A stretch of DNA of 64,000 nucleotides from Curvibacter sp. (GTDB lineage: Bacteria; Pseudomonadota; Gammaproteobacteria; Burkholderiales; Burkholderiaceae_C). The translations under genes were made by a program, and so were the position numbers. The stretch is from assembly GCA_020621965.1 (NCBI GenBank), contig JAHRYV010000003.1, positions 62,001 through 126,000 of the forward strand, read 5' to 3'. Below the pieces are notes generated by a model. That model saw only the letters and a program-made list of their open reading frames with translations. It had not been told where the DNA came from and did no database searches. The number at the start of each line of letters is the position of its first letter. Positions within the stretch are counted from its first letter, which is position 1. Positions 57,601-64,000 of this stretch are shown piece after piece.

Positions 57601-59139
57601 CATCGCGCGCACGTGCTGGGCGACGTTGTCTCCGCGCAGCCGCAGTACTCGGGCGCACCGAAGTGGAATTTCTCGGACAGCGGCTACGCGGCGTACAAGA
57701 GCGCGAAGGCCGGCCGGGCGCCGCTGGTGTTTGCTGCGGCCAACGACGGCATGCTGCATGCCTTCAATGCCAACACGGGCGCGGAAGTCTGGGCCTACAT
57801 TCCCACCTTTGCGCTGCCGCGTCTTTACACGCTGGCCGACAAGAACTACTCGGACAAACACCAGTACTTCGTCGAGGGCACGCCGCAGATCGGGGATATC
57901 TGCCCCAAAGCCCCGACAGGCACTTGCGACAGCAGCGAATGGAAGACCATCGTCATCGGTGGCCTGAATGGCGGTGGAACGGGCTACTACGCGCTCGACA
58001 TCACGGATCCCGGCAACCCGGCCTTGTTGTGGGAATTTAGCCATACCAATATGGGCTACACCTTCGGCAACCCGCAGATCACCAAGATGGATGACGGCAC
58101 CTGGGTGGCGCTGGTGACTTCGGGTTACAACAACTGCCCCAAACTCGGGACAGCAGCCCAGCAGGACTGTGCCAACAACGGCACGGGCGACGGCCGCGGC
58201 TATTTGTATGTGATCAAGGCTGGGACCGGTGAACTGTTGTCCGCCATCTCCACCGGTGAAGGGACCGTGACGGCGCCCAGCGGCCTGGGCAAGATCGTTG
58301 CGCACGAGGATGCAACCAACATCAGCCGGCGCGTCTACGGTGGCGATCTGAGCGGCAACCTGTGGCGGTTCTCCATCGGTACCGGCGGTTATACCGCCCA
58401 TAAGCTGGCAACGCTGAAGGATGCCGACGGCGTGGCCCAGCCCATCATGGACAAGCCACAGGTGACGACCATCAACAGCCTGCCGGTGGTGTACGTGGGC
58501 ACCGGCCGCTACCTGTCCACCAGCGACGTGGGTGGGGCGACGAAGCAGTCCTTCTATGCGATCAAGGACCCGCTGAACAGCACGTTCTATGGCAGCCCGC
58601 GCTCCAGCAGCAACTTCATCATCAAGACAGCCGTAGACGGCACCTGCCCCGATGGCACCGATATTGCCGTCTGCAGCCCGGGTGACAAAGTGCGTACGCT
58701 GACACAAATCCAGGGTGTTGCGGCCGACAGCCTGACGAACAAAGACGGCTGGATCGTCGACTTCCCTGCCGGCGCGGGCGAACTGGCCTTCACCGACCCG
58801 AAACTGGTGCTGGGGACGATCACCTTCACAACCAGCATCCCCTCATCCCTGACTTCGACGGACGTCTGCCGCTCCAGCACCAGCCCCTCTGAGGGAACCT
58901 CCTTCCTCTACATGTTGGACTACCTCAATGGCGGGGCCGTCGGCAATTCGAACGGCGTGGCAGGGACGTCGCTGGGGCAGGGCATTGCGACCTCGCCTCA
59001 GTACTCTCAACTGCAGGACGGCAGCGTGATCATCACGACCCGAATGTCGGGCGGTAATGACGTCTTCACCAAGGGGCGTTTCAATACCCAGAGCGCCACG
59101 GCAAAACGGGTTTCCTGGCGCGAACTGGTGACCGACTAA
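54616..59139 (+). CDS. pilY1: Type IV pilus tip adhesin PilY1
   Basis: Large exported protein of 1507 residues. A signal peptide ends near 'GWQPVHAATP'. A von Willebrand A-like region starts at 'IFIVLDDSGSMDWDY', giving the DxSxS metal site. A Thr-rich segment lies at ~380-400 and a related TPYTQTQ copy at ~520. 'INFLRGDRSNEEG' carries an RGD. The C-terminal beta-propeller includes 'FAAANDGMLHAFNANTGAEVWAYIP', 'GGLNGGGTGYYALDITDPGNP' and 'VYVGTGRYLS', the PilC/PilY1 hallmark. It sits at the pilus tip with the minor pilins encoded just upstream. Terminator follows. Confidence 0.93.
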   Translation: MKQRRVYGHFGSALVVLLSALFAPGLNGWQPVHAATPISTQPIFITPSSTDQVKPNIFIVLDDSGSMDWDYMPDVVSNFDQDGSGNKKFGFASSHCNGVYYNPNITYSPPVDAAGTSYADSSFTSAKRDGFNTGSTAVDLSTSFRAFSSDTSQAAYYYKYSGTQTAESQKKYYTATSIFYKECNSLRTSTTAHDGTNPVNTVFTKVLVSNTSGPGGTDERKNFANWYTYYRTRMQMMKTATGLAFKSIDDNFRVGLMTLHGNASPGFLNITDFNQTQKDSFYTNLYASDPNNGTPLRAALSAAGRMYAGKQGTINGVAVIDPVQYSCQQNYTILSTDGFWNGAGGVKLDGSTSIGNEDGKLPRPYFDGATTTRTIVTPYTRTQDKPTTTTTTRTTTWSKKTTVIGGACVSVQGTQTAPMNVGNSRTGALALASSNPDSNQCVSLGGSGSGRGYFCRSNSSGTLPTGANQSVITLSNGNTYYLASVAGNSGCTTARTAFGNNYWNTVGACPGYSGNTVTATPYTQTQNQVTAVESLDRYTASQTTTETITNGVSAGVGPLSPSTPSYSLTANLSSTTTLSDTCGGQAAPCPSASGTWAAGTVTSTCVATASLPAAGTTTPAVIGTPSVTSNTVTGAVVASTGPTAGTPTETIVTSGGSSDTLADAVAYYYNTALRSTTLGNCTPGTAKNNLCAGGPTPTSDDPATWQHMTTFTVGLGVRGQMVYSKRYAADAENKVASDYTDVYYGNNATSSVTCTWRDALTTAGAACNWPVAVADTATAVDDLWHAAVNGHGRYYSATDPNELANGLTQTLKFIVDQPKPGTAASAATTNPKVTENNNYQFSSFFLSVEWSGDLIRQTKDLTTGKPPVFDLLKRDPVTFDWSARDQLDAQTYTGRNIYFKGSAGLSPFTWANVTAEGLQGYFTAPHVSTTPPGYPNQLTGLTQFCATGSVCISSTAQSNTTVATGGAAGEALINFLRGDRSNEEGTAPDTSKFYRHRAHVLGDVVSAQPQYSGAPKWNFSDSGYAAYKSAKAGRAPLVFAAANDGMLHAFNANTGAEVWAYIPTFALPRLYTLADKNYSDKHQYFVEGTPQIGDICPKAPTGTCDSSEWKTIVIGGLNGGGTGYYALDITDPGNPALLWEFSHTNMGYTFGNPQITKMDDGTWVALVTSGYNNCPKLGTAAQQDCANNGTGDGRGYLYVIKAGTGELLSAISTGEGTVTAPSGLGKIVAHEDATNISRRVYGGDLSGNLWRFSIGTGGYTAHKLATLKDADGVAQPIMDKPQVTTINSLPVVYVGTGRYLSTSDVGGATKQSFYAIKDPLNSTFYGSPRSSSNFIIKTAVDGTCPDGTDIAVCSPGDKVRTLTQIQGVAADSLTNKDGWIVDFPAGAGELAFTDPKLVLGTITFTTSIPSSLTSTDVCRSSTSPSEGTSFLYMLDYLNGGAVGNSNGVAGTSLGQGIATSPQYSQLQDGSVIITTRMSGGNDVFTKGRFNTQSATAKRVSWRELVTD

Positions 59140-59178
59140 GGTCCGCGTGGTCGTACGCCGGTTTGAGGCCGGCCTGCC

Positions 59179-59214
59179 GGGCCGGCTCCTCCCGGGGAGC
59201 CGGCCCTTTTCTTT
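59179..59214 (+). terminator. Rho-independent terminator after pilY1
   Basis: GGGCCGGCTCC (59179-59189) pairs perfectly with GGAGCCGGCCC (59196-59206), then TTTTCTTT. Located 40 bases after the pilY1 stop, separating it from the next pseudopilin gene. Confidence 0.9.
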
Positions 59215-59339
59215 GGGCCCGTTCCGCCCCCATGAACTGGGGAGGGTCCCATGAACGGGTGAGGGCGGCGACGCATCACCGGCCTTAGCCTCATCCCCTT
59301 GGTGGCTGCTGAACAAGCGGCTCGCAAAGGAGGGGATGG

Positions 59340-59897
59340 ATGAACACGCAAAAGTGGAGTCGGGGCTTTACTCTGATCGAATTGCTGCTTGTACTGAGTA
59401 TTCTGACCCTGGTACAGGCCTGGGTCGTTCCGGCTCTGGCGGAGATGGTGGATTCGGCACGGGTCAATAGCGCAGCACAGGCACTGTCCGAAAGTCTGAT
59501 GCGGGCACGCAGCGAGGCGATCAAACGCAATAGCCGGGTGGTTGTCTGCAAGTCGTCCACAGGCGCAAGCTGCGAGGCCCAGGCTGGGTGGGAGCAGGGC
59601 TGGATCATCTTTCACGACGACAACAACAATGCTGCGCTCGACGCGGATGAGTCGGTCCTGTATCGGGAGGTTGCTCTGGGGTCGTCGTTGCGCCTTAGCG
59701 GCAATACTCCCGTCCGTGACTACGTGTCCTACACGCCGTATGGCCGGACCAAGATGTCCTCGGGGGCATTCCAGGCGGGAACTTTCACGGTGTGCACCAA
59801 ACGGGCCAAGGCGGAGTTCGCGCGGCAGGTGGTCATCAGCGCCGGCGGGCGTGCAAGAGTGGCCAAGGCCGCAGCCTCCAAATGCGACCCAGGCTAG
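59340..59897 (+). CDS. fimU: GspH/FimU family pseudopilin
   Basis: Prepilin-like protein of 185 residues: leader MNTQKWSRG, then '[19 protein letters not shown]' with Glu5, '[23 protein letters not shown]' and '[23 protein letters not shown]', the GspH/FimU pattern. AAGGAGG lies close upstream. It is separated from pilY1 by a terminator, so has its own promoter. The last four bases overlap the convergent nrdR. Confidence 0.87.
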   Translation: MNTQKWSRGFTLIELLLVLSILTLVQAWVVPALAEMVDSARVNSAAQALSESLMRARSEAIKRNSRVVVCKSSTGASCEAQAGWEQGWIIFHDDNNNAALDADESVLYREVALGSSLRLSGNTPVRDYVSYTPYGRTKMSSGAFQAGTFTVCTKRAKAEFARQVVISAGGRARVAKAAASKCDPG

Positions 59898-60343
59898 CGT
59901 CGCACCTCATCCACCAACGTCTTGAACTCGTCGATGTCCTCGAAGCTGCGGTAGACGCTGGCAAAGCGCACGTAGGCGACCTTGTCCAATTTCTTGAGTT
60001 CCCGCATCACCAGTTCGCCGATGCGATTGGAGGGCACCTCGCGCAGGCCGAGGTTGAGCAGTTTTTCTTCGATGCGTTCGATGGCGCTGTCGATCTGCTC
60101 GGTGCTGACCGGCCGTTTGCGCAGGGCCAGTTGCATGGAGGCCAGCAGCTTGCTGCGCTCGTATTCGATGCGCCGGCCGTCCTTCTTGACGATGGACGGG
60201 AAATTGACGTCCGGCCGCTCGTAGGTGGTGAAGCGCTTTTCGCAGGCGCCGCACTGGCGGCGCCTGCGGATGAAGTCCCCGTCCTCCGAAATCCGGGTCT
60301 CGACGACCTGGGTTTCAGAGTTTCCGCAGAAGGGGCATTTCAT
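59894..60343 (-). CDS. nrdR: Transcriptional repressor NrdR
   Basis: Protein of 149 residues with an N-terminal zinc ribbon ('[16 protein letters not shown]', '[16 protein letters not shown]') and an ATP-cone ('[20 protein letters not shown]'). It represses ribonucleotide reductase genes in response to (d)ATP. Located downstream of glyA on the same strand, an arrangement common in proteobacteria. Confidence 0.96.
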   Translation of the reverse strand: MKCPFCGNSETQVVETRISEDGDFIRRRRQCGACEKRFTTYERPDVNFPSIVKKDGRRIEYERSKLLASMQLALRKRPVSTEQIDSAIERIEEKLLNLGLREVPSNRIGELVMRELKKLDKVAYVRFASVYRSFEDIDEFKTLVDEVRR

Positions 60344-60424
60344 GGCAGTGGATGTTGATGTGTGAAAGTCAGGACTTCATTCGCGGGCACCCGTGGAACC
60401 GGCTTTGCCGGGCCACTGGGTGCG

Positions 60425-60478
60425 CCCCCTTGAGGGGGCTGAGAAGCCGCGGCTCCAGACCTGCCTGCGCAGGTCTGG
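60425..60478. repeat. Cluster of palindromes between glyA and nrdR
   Basis: Three perfect inverted repeats lie in a row: CCCCC-TTGA-GGGGG (60425-60438), AGCCGCGGCT (60445-60454) and a ten-base stem CCAGACCTGC / GCAGGTCTGG around CTGC (60455-60478). No T-run follows. This 194-base gap holds no gene. It resembles dispersed intergenic palindromic elements, but no second copy was found in the window. Confidence 0.6.
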
Positions 60479-60537
60479 ACGGCTGGGAAGAGTCGACGCC
60501 TCTGGCGGCGACACCACGCGAAGCGTCTCGGGGGTGG

Positions 60538-61781
60538 TCACTTGTACACCGGGAAGCGCGCCGTCAGGGCGGCGACCTTGGCGCGCACGGCGGCCAGATT
60601 GGCTTCGTCGCGCGGCTTGTCCAGCACGTCGGCGATCAGGTTGGCCGTCAGGCGGGCTTCCTCGTCCTTGAAACCGCGCGTGGTCATGGCCGGGGTGCCG
60701 ACGCGCACGCCGCTGGTGACCATGGGCTTTTCCGGGTCGTTCGGAATGGCGTTCTTGTTGATGGTCATGTGGGCAGCGCCCAGCACGGCCTCGGCTTCCT
60801 TGCCGGTGATGCCCTTGGAGCGCAGGTCCACCAGCATGAGGTGGCTCTGCGTGCCGCCGCTGACGATGCGCAGGCCGCGCTGGGTCAGGGTCTCGGCCAC
60901 GATCTGTGCGTTCTTGACCACCTGCTGCTGGTAGGCCTTGAACTCGGGCGCCATGGCTTCCTTGAAAGCCACGGCCTTGGCGGCGATGACGTGCATCAGC
61001 GGGCCGCCCTGCAGGCCGGGGAAGATGGCGCTGTTGATGGCCTTCTCGTGCTGGGCCTTGGACAGGATGATGCCGCCGCGCGGACCGCGCAGGGTCTTGT
61101 GGGTGGTGGAGGTCACGATGTCGGCGTGCGGCACCGGGCTGGGGTACACGCCGGCGGCGATCAGGCCGGCGTAGTGCGCCATGTCGACCATGAAGATCGC
61201 GCCGACGTCCTTGGCCACCTTGGCGAAGCGGGCGAAGTCGATGTGCAGGCTGTAGGCCGAGGCGCCGGCGATGATCAGCTTGGGCTTGGACTCGTGCGCC
61301 TTCTTCTCCATCGCGTCGTAGTCGATCTCTTCCTTGGCGTTCAGGCCATAGGAGACGACGTTGAACCATTTGCCGCTCATGTTCAGCCCATGCCGTGGGT
61401 CAGGTGGCCGCCTTCGGCCAGGCTCATGCCCATGATGGTGTCACCCGGCTTGAGGAAGGCCAGAAAGACGGCCTCGTTGGCCGAGGCGCCGCAGTGCGGC
61501 TGCACGTTGGCGGCTTCGGCGCCGAAGATGGCCTTGACGCGGTCGATGGCCAGCTGCTCGGCCACGTCCACGTGCTCGCAGCCGCCGTAGTAGCGCTTGC
61601 CCGGATAACCCTCGGCGTATTTGTTGGTGAGCTGGGTGCCCTGGGCGGCCATGACGGCGGGCGAGGCGTAGTTCTCGCTGGCGATCAGCTCGATGTGGTG
61701 TTCCTGGCGGGCGTTCTCGGCCTGGATGGCGGCCCAGAGTTCGGGGTCGGTTTGTTCGACGAGGATGTTGCGGTTGTACAT
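60538..61781 (-). CDS. glyA: Serine hydroxymethyltransferase GlyA (one-base frameshift)
   Basis: PLP enzyme interconverting serine and glycine with tetrahydrofolate. N-terminal piece (61781 to ~61383) has '[16 protein letters not shown]' and '[13 protein letters not shown]' and ends '[10 protein letters not shown]'. The C-terminal piece starts '[14 protein letters not shown]' and has the PLP-Lys motif '[14 protein letters not shown]'. The expected 'MALNMSG' junction is one base short near 61388. Repaired length is ~414 residues, normal. A break in such a core gene argues for an assembly error. Preceded by a ZTP riboswitch. Confidence 0.92.
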
Positions 61782-61821
61782 GGCAGTCGGAAAAAACAGG
61801 TGTCCCCCGGTGGGGTGGGGG

Positions 61822-61952
61822 CTGCCCAGGCGAACGGCTGAACACCGGATTGATCCTTGTCAGGCCCAACCCCGTGGCACGCTTCCCTGTGGTATGTCCA
61901 CTTCAGCGTCGCCAGACCCTCGGTCTGACGCACCTATCGCCAGTTGCGTGCC
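61822..61952 (-). ncRNA. ZTP riboswitch (pfl motif) upstream of glyA
   Basis: Read on the minus strand, the leader begins GGCACGC AACUGGCG and closes its first helix with GCGUGCC (plus 61876-61882). Inside is AGUGG ACAUA CCAC AGGG, the conserved sub-helix of pfl RNAs. The second domain ends in CGCCUGGGCAG (61822-61832), the signature ZTP-binding stretch. A hairpin with a U-run lies between it and the glyA start. ZTP riboswitches are known to control glyA and other folate one-carbon genes. A -10-like TACACT (61958-61963) places the RNA start at about 61951. Confidence 0.88.
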
Positions 61953-62005
61953 TGTCTAGTGTAGCGGAGGCGGGGGGCGCTCCCGCTCGCCGGTGCGACG
62001 GCGGG

Positions 62006-62809
62006 TCAGGAAGTGACCAGCATTACGTCCGCGCTGGCCGCCGGTTTGCCGGGCGCCATCACCGGGATGGGCTGCGGGGTGTGAGTCGGTACGGCGCGGC
62101 CGTTGGCTACATCGAGCAGGCGGGCATGCTCGGCCAGTACCTTGGCGGCGTAACCGCCGTCGTCCGGCAGGTTGGCGGCGCCCACGTAGTAGCGCAGGCC
62201 ACCTTCGACCGAGCCGGTGCGTTTGATGTACTCCTGCAGGACCAGGGCACCGACGCGCAGGTTGGCGACCGGGTCAAAGGCGGCCAGCTTGCCGCCGTAG
62301 GCTTCGTACTTCTCGCTGTGCAGGGTGGTCATGACCTGCATCAGGCCCTGGGCGCCGACCGAGCTCTGGGCAAACGGATTGAAGCTGGACTCGATGGCCA
62401 TCACTGCGAGCAGCAGCAGCGGATCGATCTGGGTACGGCGGCCGATCTCGTAGGCCTCCATGACCAGTGCCGACAGCGGCTCCGGTGCCACACGGTATTT
62501 CTTGCTGAGCCAGTAGGCGACTGCGGCCTGCTGCTTGGGCAATTCGTGCGGGTGGGCGGCCGTGGCGCGCTCCACGGCCACGGGCTCGGACTCGACGCCG
62601 TTGGCTTCGTACTGACGCTCTTGCAGCCAGTCCGCCAACTGCGCTTCGCTGGCCTGGCGCAGCTCGGGGCGAGCCACCAAGGTAATGGTGGCAAACAGGA
62701 CGGCCAGCCCGAGCAGCGCAAAGCTGTTCTGGATGGTGGCAAAAAACATGTGGGAGGCCTGACGTGCGACGGATCGCAGGCCCTGCCCTATCTCTTGAAA
62801 CGCTGTCAT
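62006..62809 (-). CDS. Lytic transglycosylase, SLT domain, membrane-anchored
   Basis: Protein of 267 residues from ATG 62809, which follows GAGGAAG. N-terminal membrane segment ~28-48 ('FALLGLAVLFATITLVA'), then the SLT domain at ~130-235: catalytic Glu in 'LAVMAIESSFNPFAQ', 'VGAQGLMQVM', 'NLRVGALVLQEYIKR' and 'LRYYVGAA'. It should cleave peptidoglycan from the periplasmic face of the inner membrane. Confidence 0.87.
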   Translation of the reverse strand: MTAFQEIGQGLRSVARQASHMFFATIQNSFALLGLAVLFATITLVARPELRQASEAQLADWLQERQYEANGVESEPVAVERATAAHPHELPKQQAAVAYWLSKKYRVAPEPLSALVMEAYEIGRRTQIDPLLLLAVMAIESSFNPFAQSSVGAQGLMQVMTTLHSEKYEAYGGKLAAFDPVANLRVGALVLQEYIKRTGSVEGGLRYYVGAANLPDDGGYAAKVLAEHARLLDVANGRAVPTHTPQPIPVMAPGKPAASADVMLVTS

Positions 62810-63248
62810 AGCACTTCCTCGTCTCGCGCAGTGTCCGGGCTGGGGCTGTGGCTGAGCACAGATCCGGACCTGGTCACCGCGTCTGGGTTGGTACGCCATC
62901 TGGACCGGGCTGGGCTCTGCTTGGGTTTGCCAGCCTGTCGTCCGATGTGCCGGGTTCGGCAGCGGATACGGGTAATCCCCGATTCAGGGTGAAACGAATT
63001 GTAAGACCCGATATATAACCGGTCAATATTAAAATAATAAATCTTAATAACTTAAGTGCATTAACACTACTCATCAGTGACTGCTAATGAGTAAAAAATC
63101 TATATAAATCAATGACTTGGTGTTTTGATGTAAAAAACGACCTGAGCTGTACTGTATTTTGTAACAGTGCCGAAAACGCGGCTTGCGGGCGGCAACGGCA
63201 GGGATGGCCCGGGGCAATTGGGGTGCGCGGATTCATTGAAAAGGCGAT
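62810..63248. other. Intergenic region with AT-rich core (62992-63165)
   Basis: Between the divergent transglycosylase gene and the promoter of a candidate RNA. The part 62992-63165 is strongly AT-rich ('ATATATAACCGGTCAATATTA', in two overlapping runs) in contrast with the GC-rich rest of the window. It contains no credible open frame. Likely a promoter or nucleoid-protein-silenced region, or a remnant of acquired DNA. Confidence 0.6.
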
Positions 63249-63276
63249 TTGCATCCTTGGCCCGCAGGGCTAGACT
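63249..63276 (+). promoter_or_regulatory. Candidate sigma-70 promoter
   Basis: TTGCAT (63249-63254) and TAGACT (63271-63276) with 16 bases between. It predicts transcription from about 63283, exactly where a run of stable hairpins begins. Confidence 0.5.
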
Positions 63277-63282
63277 GAACCA

Positions 63283-63500
63283 GCCTGTTGTTATTCAGGC
63301 AGTCATTGCTGGAAGTAGTCCGCACACACCTTCAGGGTGCAAGTGCTAACGCGAAACTGGCAGTCATTGGGGGCAATCTCTTGCCTCCTTCGCAACGCGG
63401 GACCCGACTCTCCCCGTTGCGATACCCAGACGGCATGGACTTCTGGTCCGCCGTCAGGCCCGGCGGGTTGGCAATCTGCTACCCGACCGGGCTTTCTCTT
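63283..63500 (+). ncRNA. Candidate structured RNA with intrinsic terminator
   Basis: About 218 bases with no convincing frame. Hairpins: GCCTG / CAGGC (63283-63300); GCAACG / CGTTGC (63392-63420); GACGGC...GGAC / GTCC...GCCGTC (63429-63455); and a final terminator stem (63458-63492) with TTTCTCTT. GGCAGTCATTG occurs twice (63298 and 63359). A -35/-10 pair precedes it. Not recognised as 6S, tmRNA, SRP, RNase P or a common riboswitch. It could be a stand-alone small RNA or the leader of the DUF349 gene. Confidence 0.5.
63458..63500 (+). terminator. Rho-independent terminator ending the candidate RNA
   Basis: GCCCGG + CGGGT (63458-63468) pair with ACCCG + CCGGGC (63481-63492, one bulged A), 12-base loop, then TTTCTCTT. 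It lies 96 bases upstream of the DUF349 gene start. Confidence 0.75.
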
Positions 63501-63595
63501 TGCGGCGGCTCATGACCTCGACCGCAAAATTCCGGCGGAACGGGGCAAATGACGGCGACAATCAGCGTCTTAATTTGTAACCTCGAGTACGTGCC

Positions 63596-64000
63596 GTGCC
63601 TTCGTCTTCTTCCGCCCAACGCAACGATACCCAAGCCCTCGATGAACTGACCGGTGGCGCCTTTTCCGCCGCCACGGCCGGCGAGCGTGCCGCCCGCGTG
63701 CGGGCCTGGCTGCAGGGCGAGCCGGCGCCGGAGCAGCTGCAACTGGTCTATCGCGAGTTGAGCGTCAAGGACAAGGGCGCAGCCAAGCTGCTGCGCGAGA
63801 GGCTGGATGAGCTCAAGCGCCAGCGCGACCAGGAGGGCATGGCTGCCGAATGGGCCCAGAAGGCCCAGGCCCTGCTCGAGGTTGCCAAACTGAATGTGGC
63901 GGACGCCATGGCGTGGCAGCGCGATGCCGCCAAGGCCGGTGCCCCGCTCAGCCGTGAGCCGCTGGCCGCGCTCAAGACCCGGCTGGCCGATCGCGTCAAG
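63596..64000 (+). CDS. DUF349 domain-containing protein (3' end beyond window)
   Basis: Open frame from GTG 63596 to the window edge, 135 residues visible. After a Ser-rich start ('PSSSSAQRNDTQALDEL') it has 'RAWLQGEPAPEQLQLVYRE', 'KDKGAAKLLRERLDELKRQRD' and a highly charged helical run, fitting the N-terminal part of DUF349 proteins. GTG is chosen because no ATG lies nearby in frame; the ribosome site is weak. Function of the family is not settled. Confidence 0.75.
   Translation, partial: MPSSSSAQRNDTQALDELTGGAFSAATAGERAARVRAWLQGEPAPEQLQLVYRELSVKDKGAAKLLRERLDELKRQRDQEGMAAEWAQKAQALLEVAKLNVADAMAWQRDAAKAGAPLSREPLAALKTRLADRVK

Noticed and set aside
60352-61590. Plus-strand open frame of ~410 residues opposite glyA
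   Set aside because: GlyA motifs on the minus strand are unmistakable; the plus frame is a Gly/His/Arg-rich shadow.
61383-61781. Truncated glyA fragment followed by a second independent glyA at 60538-61380
   Set aside because: The two pieces are complementary halves of one GlyA with a one-base break.
63167-63552. Three short plus-strand open frames of 60-75 residues
   Set aside because: They overlap each other and a series of stable hairpins, lack ribosome sites and have no protein-like composition.

Overview
The window is GC-rich chromosomal DNA from a betaproteobacterium, most likely Burkholderiales / Comamonadaceae. The pointers are: protocatechuate 4,5-cleavage genes in the order hydratase-aldolase-lactonase-dioxygenase alpha-dioxygenase beta-dehydrogenase, as in Comamonas pmd clusters; an orphan Bug/TctC receptor; a DHBP synthase with a degenerate GTP-cyclohydrolase half; and glyA-nrdR behind a ZTP riboswitch. 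No rRNA, tRNA, CRISPR array, transposase or integrase was seen. Species cannot be set from the sequence alone.

Layout. 1-5 kb: branched-chain-type ABC importer (receptor cut by the window edge, livHMGF) and a Bug receptor. 5-13.6 kb: an NAD(P)-dependent dehydrogenase, aroE and a LysR regulator on the minus strand, then a leaderless ModA-like protein and a full set of protocatechuate meta-cleavage genes (ligJ/K/I/A/B/C, also called pmdEFDABC). 13.7-16.7 kb: small GIY-YIG, MarR and unknown genes, an aldo/keto reductase and an alpha/beta hydrolase. 16.8-27.0 kb: a defence island in which a type I restriction system (hsdR, hsdS ... hsdM) is split by a coiled-coil membrane protein, a GIY-YIG/DUF4357 protein and an AbiE-type toxin-antitoxin pair. 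Two copies of a symmetric four-half-site operator precede the antitoxin gene, the second overlapping its start codon. 27.1-29.9 kb: Spy-like periplasmic protein with a two-component system. 29.9-36.0 kb: reductase, ferredoxin and P450, a PobR-like AraC regulator, a LysR regulator and a second LigAB-type ring-cleavage dioxygenase. 36.1-42.7 kb: signalling block (Crp-like regulator, CheB-CheR-PAS protein, histidine kinase, two response regulators). 42.8-51.1 kb, minus strand: tolA-tolR-tolQ-ybgC, aminotransferase, nusB, ribH, ribBX, ribE, ribD, TonB-like protein. 51.3-59.9 kb: type IV pilus minor pilins and pilY1. 59.9-64 kb: nrdR, glyA with ZTP riboswitch, lytic transglycosylase, an AT-rich stretch, a candidate structured RNA and the start of a DUF349 gene.

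How the genes work together. The P450 chain, AroE and the two dioxygenases look like funnels into protocatechuate-type catechols, which the lig/pmd operon would take to pyruvate and oxaloacetate. In the defence island almost every gene overlaps the next, and hsdM lies downstream of the toxin, so the methyltransferase is probably expressed from the antitoxin-controlled promoter.

Caution: at least nine conserved genes carry small indels (livG, livF, ligJ, ligK, ligI, ligA, ligC, the P450, glyA), nearly all one- or two-base deletions in otherwise well-kept reading frames. Residual assembly errors are a better explanation than decay. These genes are therefore annotated as full-length loci with the frame breaks marked.
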